DNA of 28,679 nt from Butyrivibrio sp. (GTDB taxonomy: Bacteria > Bacillota_A > Clostridia > Lachnospirales > Lachnospiraceae). The notes beneath the pieces were generated by a model that was given only the letters and a program-made list of their open reading frames with translations, did no database searches and was not told the DNA's origin. Shown here piece by piece: positions 15,315-23,880 of the stretch. The DNA is taken from the NCBI RefSeq assembly GCF_024699075.1, contig NZ_JAILQF010000129.1:1-28679 (forward strand). Direction: 5' to 3'. Every line of letters starts with the position of its first letter. The stretch's first letter is position 1. Position numbers and translations under genes: made by a program.

Positions 15315-15392
15315 ATCTTATGCAAGTGTTTTTTTGAATTTTATTAAAAATTTTTTGTCATTACGAATTTCGCTAACATCATGTCGCTCAAA

Positions 15393-15437
15393 ATTGTACG
15401 AAAAGTTGTTGCGTGCATGCATCTTGTAACGTACAAT
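15393..15437. promoter_or_regulatory. inverted repeat over a possible promoter of the half-AraC gene
   Basis: ATTGTACG (15393-15400) and CGTACAAT (15430-15437) are perfect arms around a TGCATGCA palindrome (15414-15421). The right arm contains TACAAT, a fair -10; TTGCGT (15409-15414) is a weak -35 at 17 nt. Confidence 0.35.
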
Positions 15438-15561
15438 ATTATTAGCAGAATTCTTATGTCGGATAGAATGATTGAGTGATTGTTTGGGGACATGATAACA
15501 GTCACAATGATAATTCTTTCAGACTCTTAAATTGTAATTCATTTACAGAGGGAGGTATCTT

Positions 15562-15765
15562 ATGAGTGAAGAAATGACCTATGTAACCAGCAATAATCTC
15601 CAGGAAATGCAAGATTATCTTAAAGAACATGTTGATGATTATTCACTCAGAGACATGGCAGATCGATTTGCTATGTCACAGACCAACCTCCAGACTCATT
15701 TCATGGATGAATATGGCATGTCTATTTACAGTTATCTAAGGACCCTTTGTGATGATGGTAAATAA
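15562..15765 (+). CDS. 67-residue half AraC-type DNA-binding protein
   Basis: A small protein with a good GGGAGG ribosome site. Residues 14-60 match the first helix-turn-helix of an AraC domain: a D-Y-L-K-E-H start, then S-L-R-D-M-A-D-R-F-A-M-S, L-Q-T-H-F and a final Y-S-Y-L-R. The linker helix and second helix-turn-helix are missing. The frame stops normally and a terminator follows, so it looks like a complete small gene and not a fresh truncation. It has no ligand-binding domain. It may act as a dimer, or modulate full-length AraC proteins, or be an old remnant. It lies alone in a 1.6-kb region without other protein genes, with several palindromes upstream. Confidence 0.65.
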   Translation: MSEEMTYVTSNNLQEMQDYLKEHVDDYSLRDMADRFAMSQTNLQTHFMDEYGMSIYSYLRTLCDDGK

Positions 15766-15829
15766 GGCATAAATGCAGATAATATAAGCTGTATCAGTTG
15801 ACAGGAGTAAGACTTAATCAGAGAATGTA

Positions 15830-15861
15830 AAAGGGGAGCAGATTAATTTCTGCTCCTTTTT
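15830..15861 (+). terminator. intrinsic terminator of the half-AraC gene
   Basis: GGAGCAGA (15835-15842) pairs with TCTGCTCC (15849-15856), extended by two G-T and three A-T pairs; loop TTAATT, with a TTTTT run in the 3' arm. Confidence 0.88.
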
Positions 15862-15871
15862 AAAAAGAAAT

Positions 15872-15992
15872 AATAGTGATAAAGTCAGTTTTTTATAAAA
15901 GAACTAATGATTATAAAGTCAGTTTTTTTATAAAAATCAATAGTGATAAAGTGTATCTATTATAAAATAACTATAGAAATAATAAAGTATAG
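15872..15992. repeat. AT-rich tandem repeat, 33-34 bp period
   Basis: Units start at 15872, 15906 and 15939, with a shorter one at 15973. They share RATAAAGTCAG followed by TTTTTTATAAAA in the first two. The period is close to three helical turns. The array lies 40-160 bases before the next gene and could be an UP-element-like or operator array. No clear -35/-10 pair stands out. Confidence 0.65.
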
Positions 15993-16030
15993 CATTGCAA
16001 AAATAATAACGTATAAGAGAATAACAGTCC

Positions 16031-17911
16031 ATGAGAAGAAGTAATGAGATCACAGTAAAAGTACATATGAACGTAGCAGATAATGAGCCCTTGGTTCTTC
16101 ATGCCTTAAAAGGCAAAAAGCTTCTGGATCTTCTCAGGGACAATGATATAAGGATAGATAGTCCCTGCTCCGGGTCAGGGACCTGCGGCAAGTGCAGAGT
16201 CAGATTCCTTGATGAGAATGCACGGATAACTACAGCAGATATGAGGCATATATCCAAGGAAGACCTTGAAAAAGGCTATCGTCTTGCATGTATGAGTATG
16301 CTCACGTCTGATGCCGAGATATGTATAAATAGCTTTGATGAAAATAATATAGAAGTTCTTGGAGCAGGCACAGATTTAAGGAAAAAAGCTGATAAGTATA
16401 AAAAGTATGGAATTGGTATAGATATAGGTACGACTACTCTTGCAGCTGCACTTATAGAACTTCCATGTGATATCACTACTGATATGCATAAAGCTTCTGA
16501 TTTGCATAGATCTAATGATACGAATAAGTCTTCTGATATGTATAACACTTCTAAGAATGGATCTTCTGATATACTTAAATCTTCTAGTGAAGATCCAGAT
16601 TCTGATAAGAAGAAAGGCTTTAATAAAGAAAAGATACAGGGTTTTGAATTTGAAGACAGTATCATAGGAGTAGCAACAGGTATAAATCATCAAAGAAGTT
16701 ATGGGACTGATGTTATATCCAGAATAAAGGCTTCCAAAGATAAGAAAAGAAGACTTCAGGAGCAAATACAGACTGATATAGAAAATCTTATAAGGGAGCT
16801 GCTTATAAAAACAGGCTGCAGCATCTCGCAGATAACAGGTATAGCGATAGCCGGTAATACTACGATGCTGCATCTTTTAAGGGGATATGACTGCGAATCT
16901 CTGGGAGTATATCCATATACCCCTGTAAATATTGATGCTGAGTATCTTAAACTCAAAGATATATGTCCATCTGTAAATAAAGGAAAGAAAGCATATATAA
17001 ATGATATACCTGTTACCATAATGCCTGGATTTAGCGCCTTTGTTGGTGCAGATATATTATCAGGTCTTTATGCGCAGCATCCGTTTAAGGATCACCCTGA
17101 ATTTCTTTTCCTGGATCTTGGGACAAATGGTGAGATGGCAGCAGGAGAAGGGGATAAGCTTTATATTACCTCGACGGCAGCAGGCCCTGTGTTTGAAGGT
17201 GGCGGCATAAGGTACGGAATTCCGGGAATACCGGGAGCGATATCCGGAGCATTCTTTAAAGACGGCAAACTCCACATAACAACCATAGGAGATGAAAGGC
17301 CTATAGGGATATGCGGGACTGGTGTTCTTGAAATTGTCAGTGCTCTGATAAGAGAAGGGATCATTGATAAGACGGGCCTTTTACAAAAAGAATATTTTGA
17401 AAGCGGGTATCCGGTCTGCAAGGCAGAAGATGGAAGTGATATCGTAATAACACAAAATGATATACGCCAGGTTCAGATGGCTAAGGCAGCCGTTAATGTG
17501 GCTCTTCAGATGATATATGAAAAGATGAAGAGTAAGGCATCTGACATAACAGGTCTAAAGGCCCTTAATCTCAAAAATGCTGATAACAGGGATGATCTTC
17601 AAAAGGCTTATAAGGAAAAAGATATAAAGCCTTATGTTATAATATCAGGCGGATTTGGGGTTAAATTATCTTTGAACAGGATAAAGGAACTGAAAATGTT
17701 CCCGGATTGCATCACTGAAAATGGAGATAATATATATATAGCCGGAAATACATCACTAAAGGGATGCGTAAGGTACTTGTGTATTGAAGCTTTATATGGT
17801 ACAAAGATAGCCCGGGAAGCTCTAAATGTGATTCAAAAAAGCGCACAAGAAGTTGAGCTGTCTCAGGATGATGCTTTTAGTGACATGTACTATGAGGCTA
17901 TGAATTTTTAA
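16031..17911 (+). CDS. ASKHA-domain corrinoid reductive-activating protein with 2Fe-2S domain (RACo/DUF4445)
   Basis: A 626-residue protein of the family that re-reduces Co(II) corrinoid proteins of methyltransferase systems using ATP. The N-terminal ferredoxin domain has C46-x5-C52-x2-C55 and C87 for a [2Fe-2S] cluster. An actin-like ASKHA ATPase follows, with G-I-D-I-G-T-T-T at 129-136, a later F-L-D-L-G-T-N-G-E-M phosphate loop and an I-I-S-G-G-F-G block near the end. Residues ~145-209, between two core strands, are a low-complexity Ser/Asp/Lys insertion with degenerate repeats that relatives normally lack. A second short insertion lies before the I-I-S-G-G-F-G block. No corrinoid protein or methyltransferase partner is in the window. 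The ribosome site is weak, so the start is less sure. Confidence 0.85.
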   Translation: MRRSNEITVKVHMNVADNEPLVLHALKGKKLLDLLRDNDIRIDSPCSGSGTCGKCRVRFLDENARITTADMRHISKEDLEKGYRLACMSMLTSDAEICINSFDENNIEVLGAGTDLRKKADKYKKYGIGIDIGTTTLAAALIELPCDITTDMHKASDLHRSNDTNKSSDMYNTSKNGSSDILKSSSEDPDSDKKKGFNKEKIQGFEFEDSIIGVATGINHQRSYGTDVISRIKASKDKKRRLQEQIQTDIENLIRELLIKTGCSISQITGIAIAGNTTMLHLLRGYDCESLGVYPYTPVNIDAEYLKLKDICPSVNKGKKAYINDIPVTIMPGFSAFVGADILSGLYAQHPFKDHPEFLFLDLGTNGEMAAGEGDKLYITSTAAGPVFEGGGIRYGIPGIPGAISGAFFKDGKLHITTIGDERPIGICGTGVLEIVSALIREGIIDKTGLLQKEYFESGYPVCKAEDGSDIVITQNDIRQVQMAKAAVNVALQMIYEKMKSKASDITGLKALNLKNADNRDDLQKAYKEKDIKPYVIISGGFGVKLSLNRIKELKMFPDCITENGDNIYIAGNTSLKGCVRYLCIEALYGTKIAREALNVIQKSAQEVELSQDDAFSDMYYEAMNF

Positions 17912-17962
17912 AAAAGCAGTGTTTTTGAATGCTTTTAAACAGGTAATACGGAGGTTAAGACT

Positions 17963-18133
17963 ATGGACTGCGATACATGCGCATATTATGAATATGATGA
18001 AGATGATGAATCTTACAGTTGCAGCGTCAATCTTGATGAGGATGAGATGTATCATTTCCTGACAAGAAGGACCAAAAAGTGTCCCTATTGGCGCAGTAAT
18101 GATGAATACGGCGTAGTAAGACATCAGATATGA
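17963..18133 (+). CDS. 56-residue cysteine-containing small protein (DUF6472-like)
   Basis: ATG at 17963 with GGAGG eight bases upstream and a TGA stop at 18131-18133. The protein is very acidic in its first half, with cysteines at 3, 6, 20 and 40. It begins M-D-C-D-T-C-A-Y-Y and has an L-D-E-D-E-M-Y-H-F-L core followed by K-C-P-Y-W-R and R-H-Q-I at the end. This matches a small conserved clostridial protein family that I recall as DUF6472. Four well-placed cysteines suggest a metal site. The function is unknown. It follows the corrinoid activator by 51 bases and may be co-transcribed with it; ftsH has its own promoter downstream. Confidence 0.85.
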   Translation: MDCDTCAYYEYDEDDESYSCSVNLDEDEMYHFLTRRTKKCPYWRSNDEYGVVRHQI

Positions 18134-18175
18134 TTTATTTTATTGAACTTTAAGAATTGCTAAATATATGGCTCA

Positions 18176-18204
18176 TTGCATTGTGTGCAAATTACTTTTA
18201 TAAT
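18176..18204 (+). promoter_or_regulatory. ftsH promoter
   Basis: A perfect -10 TATAAT (18199-18204) with a poor -35 TTGCAT (18176-18181) at 17 nt. An inverted repeat TTGCA-N5-TGCAA (18176-18190) covers the -35 and includes ATTGTGTGCAA, also found at the peroxidase promoter. Confidence 0.6.
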
Positions 18205-18257
18205 GCAATAAGGTGCATGATTGCGCTATTTATAATAAAAGCGAGGATACAACCTTA

Positions 18258-20840
18258 ATGGATAACGAAAATAATAACGAACGCCGCGGGCATGGTGATA
18301 ACAATTCATCTAACAACAGGCAAAGCCTTTTTATGCTGCTTCTTGTAGCACTTGTTTGTATGTTTGTTATGTCATATTTTATGAACGCCCTGAGCTCGGC
18401 ATCAACTATTGAAATAAGATACGATCAGTTCATTGAAATGCTGGGAAATGAGCAGATCGAATCGGTAGTAATAGAAACTGATAAGATCACAATTACCCCA
18501 AATGAAGATGGAATAATTGCTTACAATAAGGACGCAAGCATTAAAGAGGTTGCAACACCGGATACTAAGTTCTATACGGGTATTGTTAATGATCCTCTTC
18601 TTCAGCAAAAACTTGAAGACGCCGGAATTGAGTATACATCAACGGTTCCTGATTCAAGCAATTATATTATCTCCCTTGTATTGTCATATGTGCTTCCTAT
18701 AGTGATACTATGGGCGCTTCTGGGTTTTTTGTTCAGACGTATGTCAAAGGGTTCAGGCGGACTGTTCAATGTTGGAAAGTCCAATGCCAAGGTCTATGTT
18801 CAGAAGGAAACAGGTGTTACATTCAAGGATGTAGCAGGTGAAGATGAAGCTAAAGAGTCACTTGTAGAAGTTGTAGACTTCCTTCACAATCCTGGCAAAT
18901 ACGTTAAGATCGGAGCTAAGCTTCCAAAAGGTGCCCTTCTTGTAGGACCTCCCGGAACAGGTAAGACCCTTCTTGCCAAGGCTGTAGCTGGTGAAGCACA
19001 CGTTCCATTTTATTCACTTGCAGGTTCTGACTTTATAGAGCTTTATGTCGGAGTTGGTGCAAGCCGTGTAAGAGACCTTTTTGCAGAAGCCAATAAGAAT
19101 GCTCCATGTATTATCTTTATAGATGAGATAGATGCTATTGGTAGGAGCCGTGATTCCAAGTTTGGAGGCGGCAATGAAGAAAGAGAACAGACACTTAACC
19201 AGCTCCTTTCAGAGATGGACGGTTTTGATTCAAGTAAGGGCGTTCTCATACTTGGTGCGACTAACAGACCTGAGATCCTTGATAAAGCCCTTCTTCGTCC
19301 GGGCCGTTTTGATAGAAGAATTATCGTTGATAAGCCTGATCTTAAGGGCCGTGTAGAGATCCTCAAGGTTCATTCCAAGGATGTCAAGATGGATGAAACG
19401 GTCGATCTTGAAGAGGTAGCTCTTGCTACAAGTGGTGCGGTAGGATCTGACCTTGCCAACATGATCAACGAAGCTGCCATCAATGCAGTTAAGGGTAAGC
19501 GCGACTACGTATCCCAGAAAGACCTCATGGAAGCTGTTGAACAGGTTCTTGTGGGTAAAGAGAAAAAAGACAGAATTCTTTCTAAAGAAGAGCGTAAGCT
19601 CGTATCTTATCATGAGGTTGGACATGCTCTTATCAGTGCAGTTCAAAAGAATACAGAGCCTGTACAGAAGATCACAATAGTTCCCCGTACAATGGGTGCT
19701 CTTGGATATGTAATGCAGGTTCCTGAAGAAGAGAAGTTCTTAAGTACTAAGGACGAGATGCATGATGACATCGTTGTGGCTCTTGGCGGACGTGCTGCAG
19801 AAGAAGTAATCTTTAATACAGTTACTACCGGTGCCCAGAACGATATAGAGAAGGCTACAGAGCTAGCAAGATCCATGATCACTATGTACGGAATGAGTGA
19901 TAAGTTCGGACTTATGCAGCTTGAATCCATTCAGAACAGATATCTGGATGGCCGTAAAGAGCTTAACTGCTCAGATCAGACGGCAGCAGAAGTTGATAAG
20001 GAAGTCATGAAGGTTCTTGCATCCTGCTATGAGGAAGCCAAGAACATAATAAGGGCTCATCTGTCCACAATTGACCGTCTTGCTGAGCATCTTATAAGTA
20101 AAGAGACAATATCCGGCAAGGAATTCATGAGGATCTACCGTGAGGTAGAAGGCCTTAGAGAGCCTACTGAAGAAGAGAAGAAGTCAAGACTCAGAATATA
20201 TGCGACAAGACCTGAGTCTGCAGCTGTTGGCGAAGGAAGCGATGATACTTCAAAAGGAAATAGTATAGACTTACTTGCATCAGACAATCTCTTTGGTAAC
20301 AGTAATGCACTGGACAAAGACTCAACTGGAAATAGTAATAATGCGTCTGGCTCTTTGGCTTCAGAAATGTCTTCATCAGGTTCAGGCACAGAACCTGTAA
20401 AAACCAAAAGCTCCTTCGATGAAGCTATGAATGATGCACATAACTGGATGAGCGGACAGACATCTTCTGGTGGTAGCGCCTTTAGTAGTAACAAGGCTGA
20501 ATATGATCAGACAGCCAAAGAAGATGAGACTACAAGTTCAGAACCAAAGGAATATGTTCAAAAGCCCAGCACTCTTTATGGAAGTGATGCCAACAAAGGT
20601 AAGGATGATAAGAAAAATGAACCGGATCCTATGGACATCCTGACAAGGAGAGGCGGATTTACTTCTTCAAGTGATAATAGAAATATCTGGACTAATCAGC
20701 CGGATAATCTGTGGTCAAATGATACCAAGAGTGAAAGCGAGGATTCTTCCAAGCTTTCAGGCGGAAGATTTTCACATGTTCCGGATGATTTTGATTCTGA
20801 TAATAAGTCAGATATGCCTAAAGACGGATCTGATAACTAA
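18258..20840 (+). CDS. ftsH: ATP-dependent zinc metalloprotease FtsH
   Basis: A membrane-bound AAA+ protease that degrades damaged membrane and regulatory proteins. The start at 18258 (860 residues) is preferred over an in-frame GTG at 18213. It has a GAGGA site, and the N-terminus then resembles other FtsH proteins. Domains: TM1 (about 24-44), a short extracytoplasmic domain, TM2 (about 138-160), an AAA+ module with Walker A G-P-P-G-T-G-K-T (230-237), Walker B I-I-F-I-D-E (285-290) and the second-region-of-homology arginines (R-P-G-R-F-D-R-R), and a protease domain with H452-E-V-G-H456. The C-terminal ~210 residues (from about 650) are a Ser/Asp/Asn/Lys-rich, probably disordered tail, far longer than usual. 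Confidence 0.96.
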   Translation: MDNENNNERRGHGDNNSSNNRQSLFMLLLVALVCMFVMSYFMNALSSASTIEIRYDQFIEMLGNEQIESVVIETDKITITPNEDGIIAYNKDASIKEVATPDTKFYTGIVNDPLLQQKLEDAGIEYTSTVPDSSNYIISLVLSYVLPIVILWALLGFLFRRMSKGSGGLFNVGKSNAKVYVQKETGVTFKDVAGEDEAKESLVEVVDFLHNPGKYVKIGAKLPKGALLVGPPGTGKTLLAKAVAGEAHVPFYSLAGSDFIELYVGVGASRVRDLFAEANKNAPCIIFIDEIDAIGRSRDSKFGGGNEEREQTLNQLLSEMDGFDSSKGVLILGATNRPEILDKALLRPGRFDRRIIVDKPDLKGRVEILKVHSKDVKMDETVDLEEVALATSGAVGSDLANMINEAAINAVKGKRDYVSQKDLMEAVEQVLVGKEKKDRILSKEERKLVSYHEVGHALISAVQKNTEPVQKITIVPRTMGALGYVMQVPEEEKFLSTKDEMHDDIVVALGGRAAEEVIFNTVTTGAQNDIEKATELARSMITMYGMSDKFGLMQLESIQNRYLDGRKELNCSDQTAAEVDKEVMKVLASCYEEAKNIIRAHLSTIDRLAEHLISKETISGKEFMRIYREVEGLREPTEEEKKSRLRIYATRPESAAVGEGSDDTSKGNSIDLLASDNLFGNSNALDKDSTGNSNNASGSLASEMSSSGSGTEPVKTKSSFDEAMNDAHNWMSGQTSSGGSAFSSNKAEYDQTAKEDETTSSEPKEYVQKPSTLYGSDANKGKDDKKNEPDPMDILTRRGGFTSSSDNRNIWTNQPDNLWSNDTKSESEDSSKLSGGRFSHVPDDFDSDNKSDMPKDGSDN

Positions 20841-20858
20841 AATATTTAATTAACAATA

Positions 20859-20918
20859 AAGTGCATCTGTATTACAAATGGTTGTAAAGACAACGTGTAA
20901 TCCGGATGTACTTATTTT
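20859..20918 (+). terminator. terminator after ftsH
   Basis: A long imperfect stem: 20859-20867 with 20905-20913 (one G-T pair), ATTACA/TGTAAT (20871-20876, 20896-20901) and GTTGT/ACAAC (20881-20885, 20890-20894). ATTTTT follows. TATAAT at 20919-20924, just beyond, may be a -10 for uvrC but lacks a clear -35. Confidence 0.65.
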
Positions 20919-20942
20919 TATAATCATGACATGAGGTTTTAG

Positions 20943-22823
20943 ATGGAAGAAAGCAGATTTGATGTCAAGGAAGAACTCAAAAAACTGCCGCACAGTCCCG
21001 GCGTATATATAATGCATGACGCAGATGATGTAATTATGTATGTTGGTAAGGCGATAGACCTTCACAAGCGTGTGCAGTCATATTTCAGGAAGATAGTAGG
21101 GCGTGGACCTCAGATAGATCAGATGGTATCCAAGATTGCCCGCTTTGAGTATATAGTTACGGATTCAGAGCTTGAAGCTCTTGTCCTTGAGAACAATCTT
21201 ATCAAGGAGAACAGGCCCCGTTATAATACCCTTCTTAAGGATGACAAGACCTACCCATATATTAAGGTTACGGTACAGGAGGAGTATCCAAGGATTCTTT
21301 TTTCAAGACTTATGAGAAAAGATAAGGCAAGATACTTTGGACCTTTTACCAGCGCCCAGGCAGTTAAGACAACAATTGATCTTATAAATAAAATATACGG
21401 ACTTAGGACCTGCAACAGGTCACTTCCCAAGGATATAGGCCAGCAAAGGCCATGCCTTAACTACTATATGGGAAGGTGCTGCGGACCGTGTACCGGTAAG
21501 ATAAGTCAGGAAGAATATAAAGAACATATAGATAAGGCGCTGGACTTTTTGTCCGGTAATTATAATGTTATCTTAAAAGATCTTGAAGATAAGATGTACA
21601 AGGCATCTGAAGAGATGGATTTTGAGAAGGCGGCGCACTTTCGTGATCTTCTGAATGATGTAAGAAGCGTAGCCCAGAAGCAGAAGATGACAGATTCCTC
21701 CATGGAGGACAAGGATATAATAGCTATAGCTTCTGATGAAAGTGATGCTGTAATTCAGGTCTTCTTCGTAAGAGATGGTCGTCTTATTGGACGTGAACAC
21801 TTCTATATGACACATGTAGGCGGCAATCCCCAGGAAGAGATACTGCTTGATTTTGTTAAGCAGTTCTATTCAGGTACTCCTTTTGTACCACGTGAACTCA
21901 TGCTGCCTGTTGCTATCGAGGATCAGGATGTGATTGAGAAGTGGCTATCCGGAAGAAAGGGAAGCCGCATGTATATAACTGTCCCTGAAAGAGGCCAGAA
22001 GGAGAAGCTCATGGAGCTTGCTGCAGAGAATGCATCCCTTGTTCTGTCCAAAGACAGGGAGAGGATAAAACGTGAAGAAGGAAGGACCATAGGTGCTGTC
22101 AAAGAGATAGAGAAGATCCTTGGCATGAAGAACCTTTCGAGGATGGAAGCTTATGATATATCTAATATAAGCGGTTTTGCCAACGTTGGTTCCATGGTAG
22201 TATTCGAAAAGGGTAAACCCAAAAAGAGTGATTACAGGAAGTTCAGGATCAAGTCCGTGGAAGGCCCTAACGATTATGCCTGCATGCATGAAGTCCTTAC
22301 AAGAAGACTATTACACGGTCTTGAAGAAAGACAGGATATGGAGATCAGGAATATTGATGCCCAGTATGGAAGCTTCACGAGATTCCCTGATCTGATCCTC
22401 ATGGATGGTGGACGAGGCCAGGTCAATATCTGCCTACAGGTCCTTGAAGAGCTTGGTATTAATATCCCTGTATGCGGAATGGTCAAGGATGATAACCACA
22501 GAACAAGAGGCCTGTATTTTAACAACGAAGAGCTGCCTATAGACAGACGAAGCGAAGGATTCAAGCTCATAACAAGGATTCAGGACGAGGCCCACAGATT
22601 CGCTATAGAATATCACAGGTCTCTTCGAAGTAAAGCCCAGGTAAGGTCTGTACTTGATGACATACCTGGAATTGGACAGGCCAGAAGGAAGGCCCTTATG
22701 AGAGACTTCCAGTCAATTAAGGATATTAAAGAGGCTTCTGTAGAGGAACTTATGAAGGTCCCTGAACTTAGGGAAAAAGAAGCTTTGGCAGTCTACGAAT
22801 TCTTTCATAAAGAAGAAAAGTAA
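20943..22823 (+). CDS. uvrC: excinuclease ABC subunit C (UvrC)
   Basis: A 626-residue endonuclease subunit of nucleotide excision repair, making both cuts around a UvrAB-marked lesion. The N-terminal GIY-YIG nuclease domain (about 14-95) contains P-G-V-Y and M-Y-V-G-K-A. Four cysteines follow in the C-x13-C-x7-C-x3-C pattern (T-C-N, P-C-L-N-Y, R-C-C-G-P-C), as in [4Fe-4S] UvrC. Then come a UVR helical-hairpin motif (near [11 protein letters not shown]), the RNase H-like second nuclease domain (Y-D-I-S-N and L-M-D-G-G-R-G-Q blocks) and C-terminal helix-hairpin-helix repeats (I-P-G-I-G). Length is normal. A GAGG ribosome site lies seven bases before the ATG. Confidence 0.98.
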   Translation: MEESRFDVKEELKKLPHSPGVYIMHDADDVIMYVGKAIDLHKRVQSYFRKIVGRGPQIDQMVSKIARFEYIVTDSELEALVLENNLIKENRPRYNTLLKDDKTYPYIKVTVQEEYPRILFSRLMRKDKARYFGPFTSAQAVKTTIDLINKIYGLRTCNRSLPKDIGQQRPCLNYYMGRCCGPCTGKISQEEYKEHIDKALDFLSGNYNVILKDLEDKMYKASEEMDFEKAAHFRDLLNDVRSVAQKQKMTDSSMEDKDIIAIASDESDAVIQVFFVRDGRLIGREHFYMTHVGGNPQEEILLDFVKQFYSGTPFVPRELMLPVAIEDQDVIEKWLSGRKGSRMYITVPERGQKEKLMELAAENASLVLSKDRERIKREEGRTIGAVKEIEKILGMKNLSRMEAYDISNISGFANVGSMVVFEKGKPKKSDYRKFRIKSVEGPNDYACMHEVLTRRLLHGLEERQDMEIRNIDAQYGSFTRFPDLILMDGGRGQVNICLQVLEELGINIPVCGMVKDDNHRTRGLYFNNEELPIDRRSEGFKLITRIQDEAHRFAIEYHRSLRSKAQVRSVLDDIPGIGQARRKALMRDFQSIKDIKEASVEELMKVPELREKEALAVYEFFHKEEK

Positions 22824-22842
22824 ATTGTAAGATATTCTTTAT
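22807..22842. terminator. weak hairpin over the convergent uvrC/AraC gene ends
   Basis: ATAAAGAA (22807-22814) and TTCTTTAT (22835-22842) form an 8-bp AT-rich repeat covering both stop codons, which are only 15 bases apart. No better terminator is present. Confidence 0.35.
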
Positions 22843-23813
22843 TTCAGGAAGTTCGCAAAATGAGGATTAGCATTTAAAGGGTGCTTTACTTCATTGAGCA
22901 TCCTGTACTGCGACGGCGGATAGCCTGTGCTTTTTTTGAAAGCACGGGTAAAAGATACGCCGCTTGCAAAGCCTGCCTGATATGCAATATCTGTAACAGA
23001 AAGTTCGGGATTAGACAGAAGCGTCTGAGCATAACTTATCCTCATCTGTTGCAGATACTGATAAAAGGTCATGCCTGTATACTCATTGAATATTCTTTCG
23101 AAATGGTATTTACTAAAACCTGCATATGCAGCAATCTTTTCAAGGCTAAGATCCTGAGTGAAATGCTCAGAGATATAAGAGCATACATTGCTAAGAGGAA
23201 TACTGTTTTTTACTGAAACAGAAGCCTTGGAATCTGTCTTTCTGAACAGATCAATATTTTTACCACACAAAGAAATAAATTGAATAAGTATAGAATAAAT
23301 CTCCAGCTCTCCGTAAGGCTCAAGCTCTGTGAAAGATATGATGCTGTCATCATCAGGTATTTCGCTCATGTGGAAGTGCGACGCATGACCAAAATAAAGC
23401 TTCATGATCGTATTAAGATAGTCGCATAGCTTATTGTATAAATCCGGCGGACAGGTACTCTTCTTAATATGCAGAGCAGGAGACATAAGACGGAAAGCCT
23501 TGTCTATCTCGCGAAGGGATATGATTCCTGAAAAGTCTGCCTGTATATAGATCCTTGCACCCGGAGTGGGAGAGAATATCTCGTGAAGGACTGCAGGGCA
23601 GATCATAAGTATATCATCGATATCTACATGATAGGTCTGATTGCCGCAGATCACCTTATAAGGAGCTTCTTTGGGCCATATGATCTCAACGTCGTTATGC
23701 CAGTGAGGCGGGAAGTCGGAGTGGAGCCTGTTTATGAACATGCGCAGATTAGTATTGATCTTATGATTGATCTTTTCTTTGGCATTTGATGTTAGAGTAA
23801 GCTGACTTTTCAT
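22839..23813 (-). CDS. AraC-family transcriptional regulator with N-terminal cupin-type sensor
   Basis: A 324-residue regulator. Residues ~20-170 look like an AraC ligand-binding (cupin) domain: P-P-H-W-H-N-D-V-E-I-I-W near 35-46 is the usual H-x-H...E cupin start. Residues ~215-315 form the two-helix-turn-helix AraC DNA-binding domain, with L-S-L-E-K-I-A-A-Y-A-G-F-S first, then V-T-D-I-A-Y-Q-A-G-F and F-T-R-A-F-K-K-S-T-G-Y-P-P-S-Q-Y-R. A GGAGATG-type ribosome site precedes the start. It is divergent from the sugar ABC operon, so local control of that operon in response to a sugar is the natural inference. The ligand is unknown. Confidence 0.93.
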   Translation of the reverse strand: MKSQLTLTSNAKEKINHKINTNLRMFINRLHSDFPPHWHNDVEIIWPKEAPYKVICGNQTYHVDIDDILMICPAVLHEIFSPTPGARIYIQADFSGIISLREIDKAFRLMSPALHIKKSTCPPDLYNKLCDYLNTIMKLYFGHASHFHMSEIPDDDSIISFTELEPYGELEIYSILIQFISLCGKNIDLFRKTDSKASVSVKNSIPLSNVCSYISEHFTQDLSLEKIAAYAGFSKYHFERIFNEYTGMTFYQYLQQMRISYAQTLLSNPELSVTDIAYQAGFASGVSFTRAFKKSTGYPPSQYRMLNEVKHPLNANPHFANFLK

Positions 23814-23880
23814 AGTGAATCATCTCCTTGCATGATGAGTCTTATATAATAAACCAAAACATCCCACTTGGATGGACCGG

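Noticed and set aside
18213..18257. Longer FtsH starting at GTG 18213
   Set aside because: It sits close to the predicted transcription start (~18211), has no usable ribosome site, and adds residues untypical of FtsH. ATG 18258 has GAGGA upstream.
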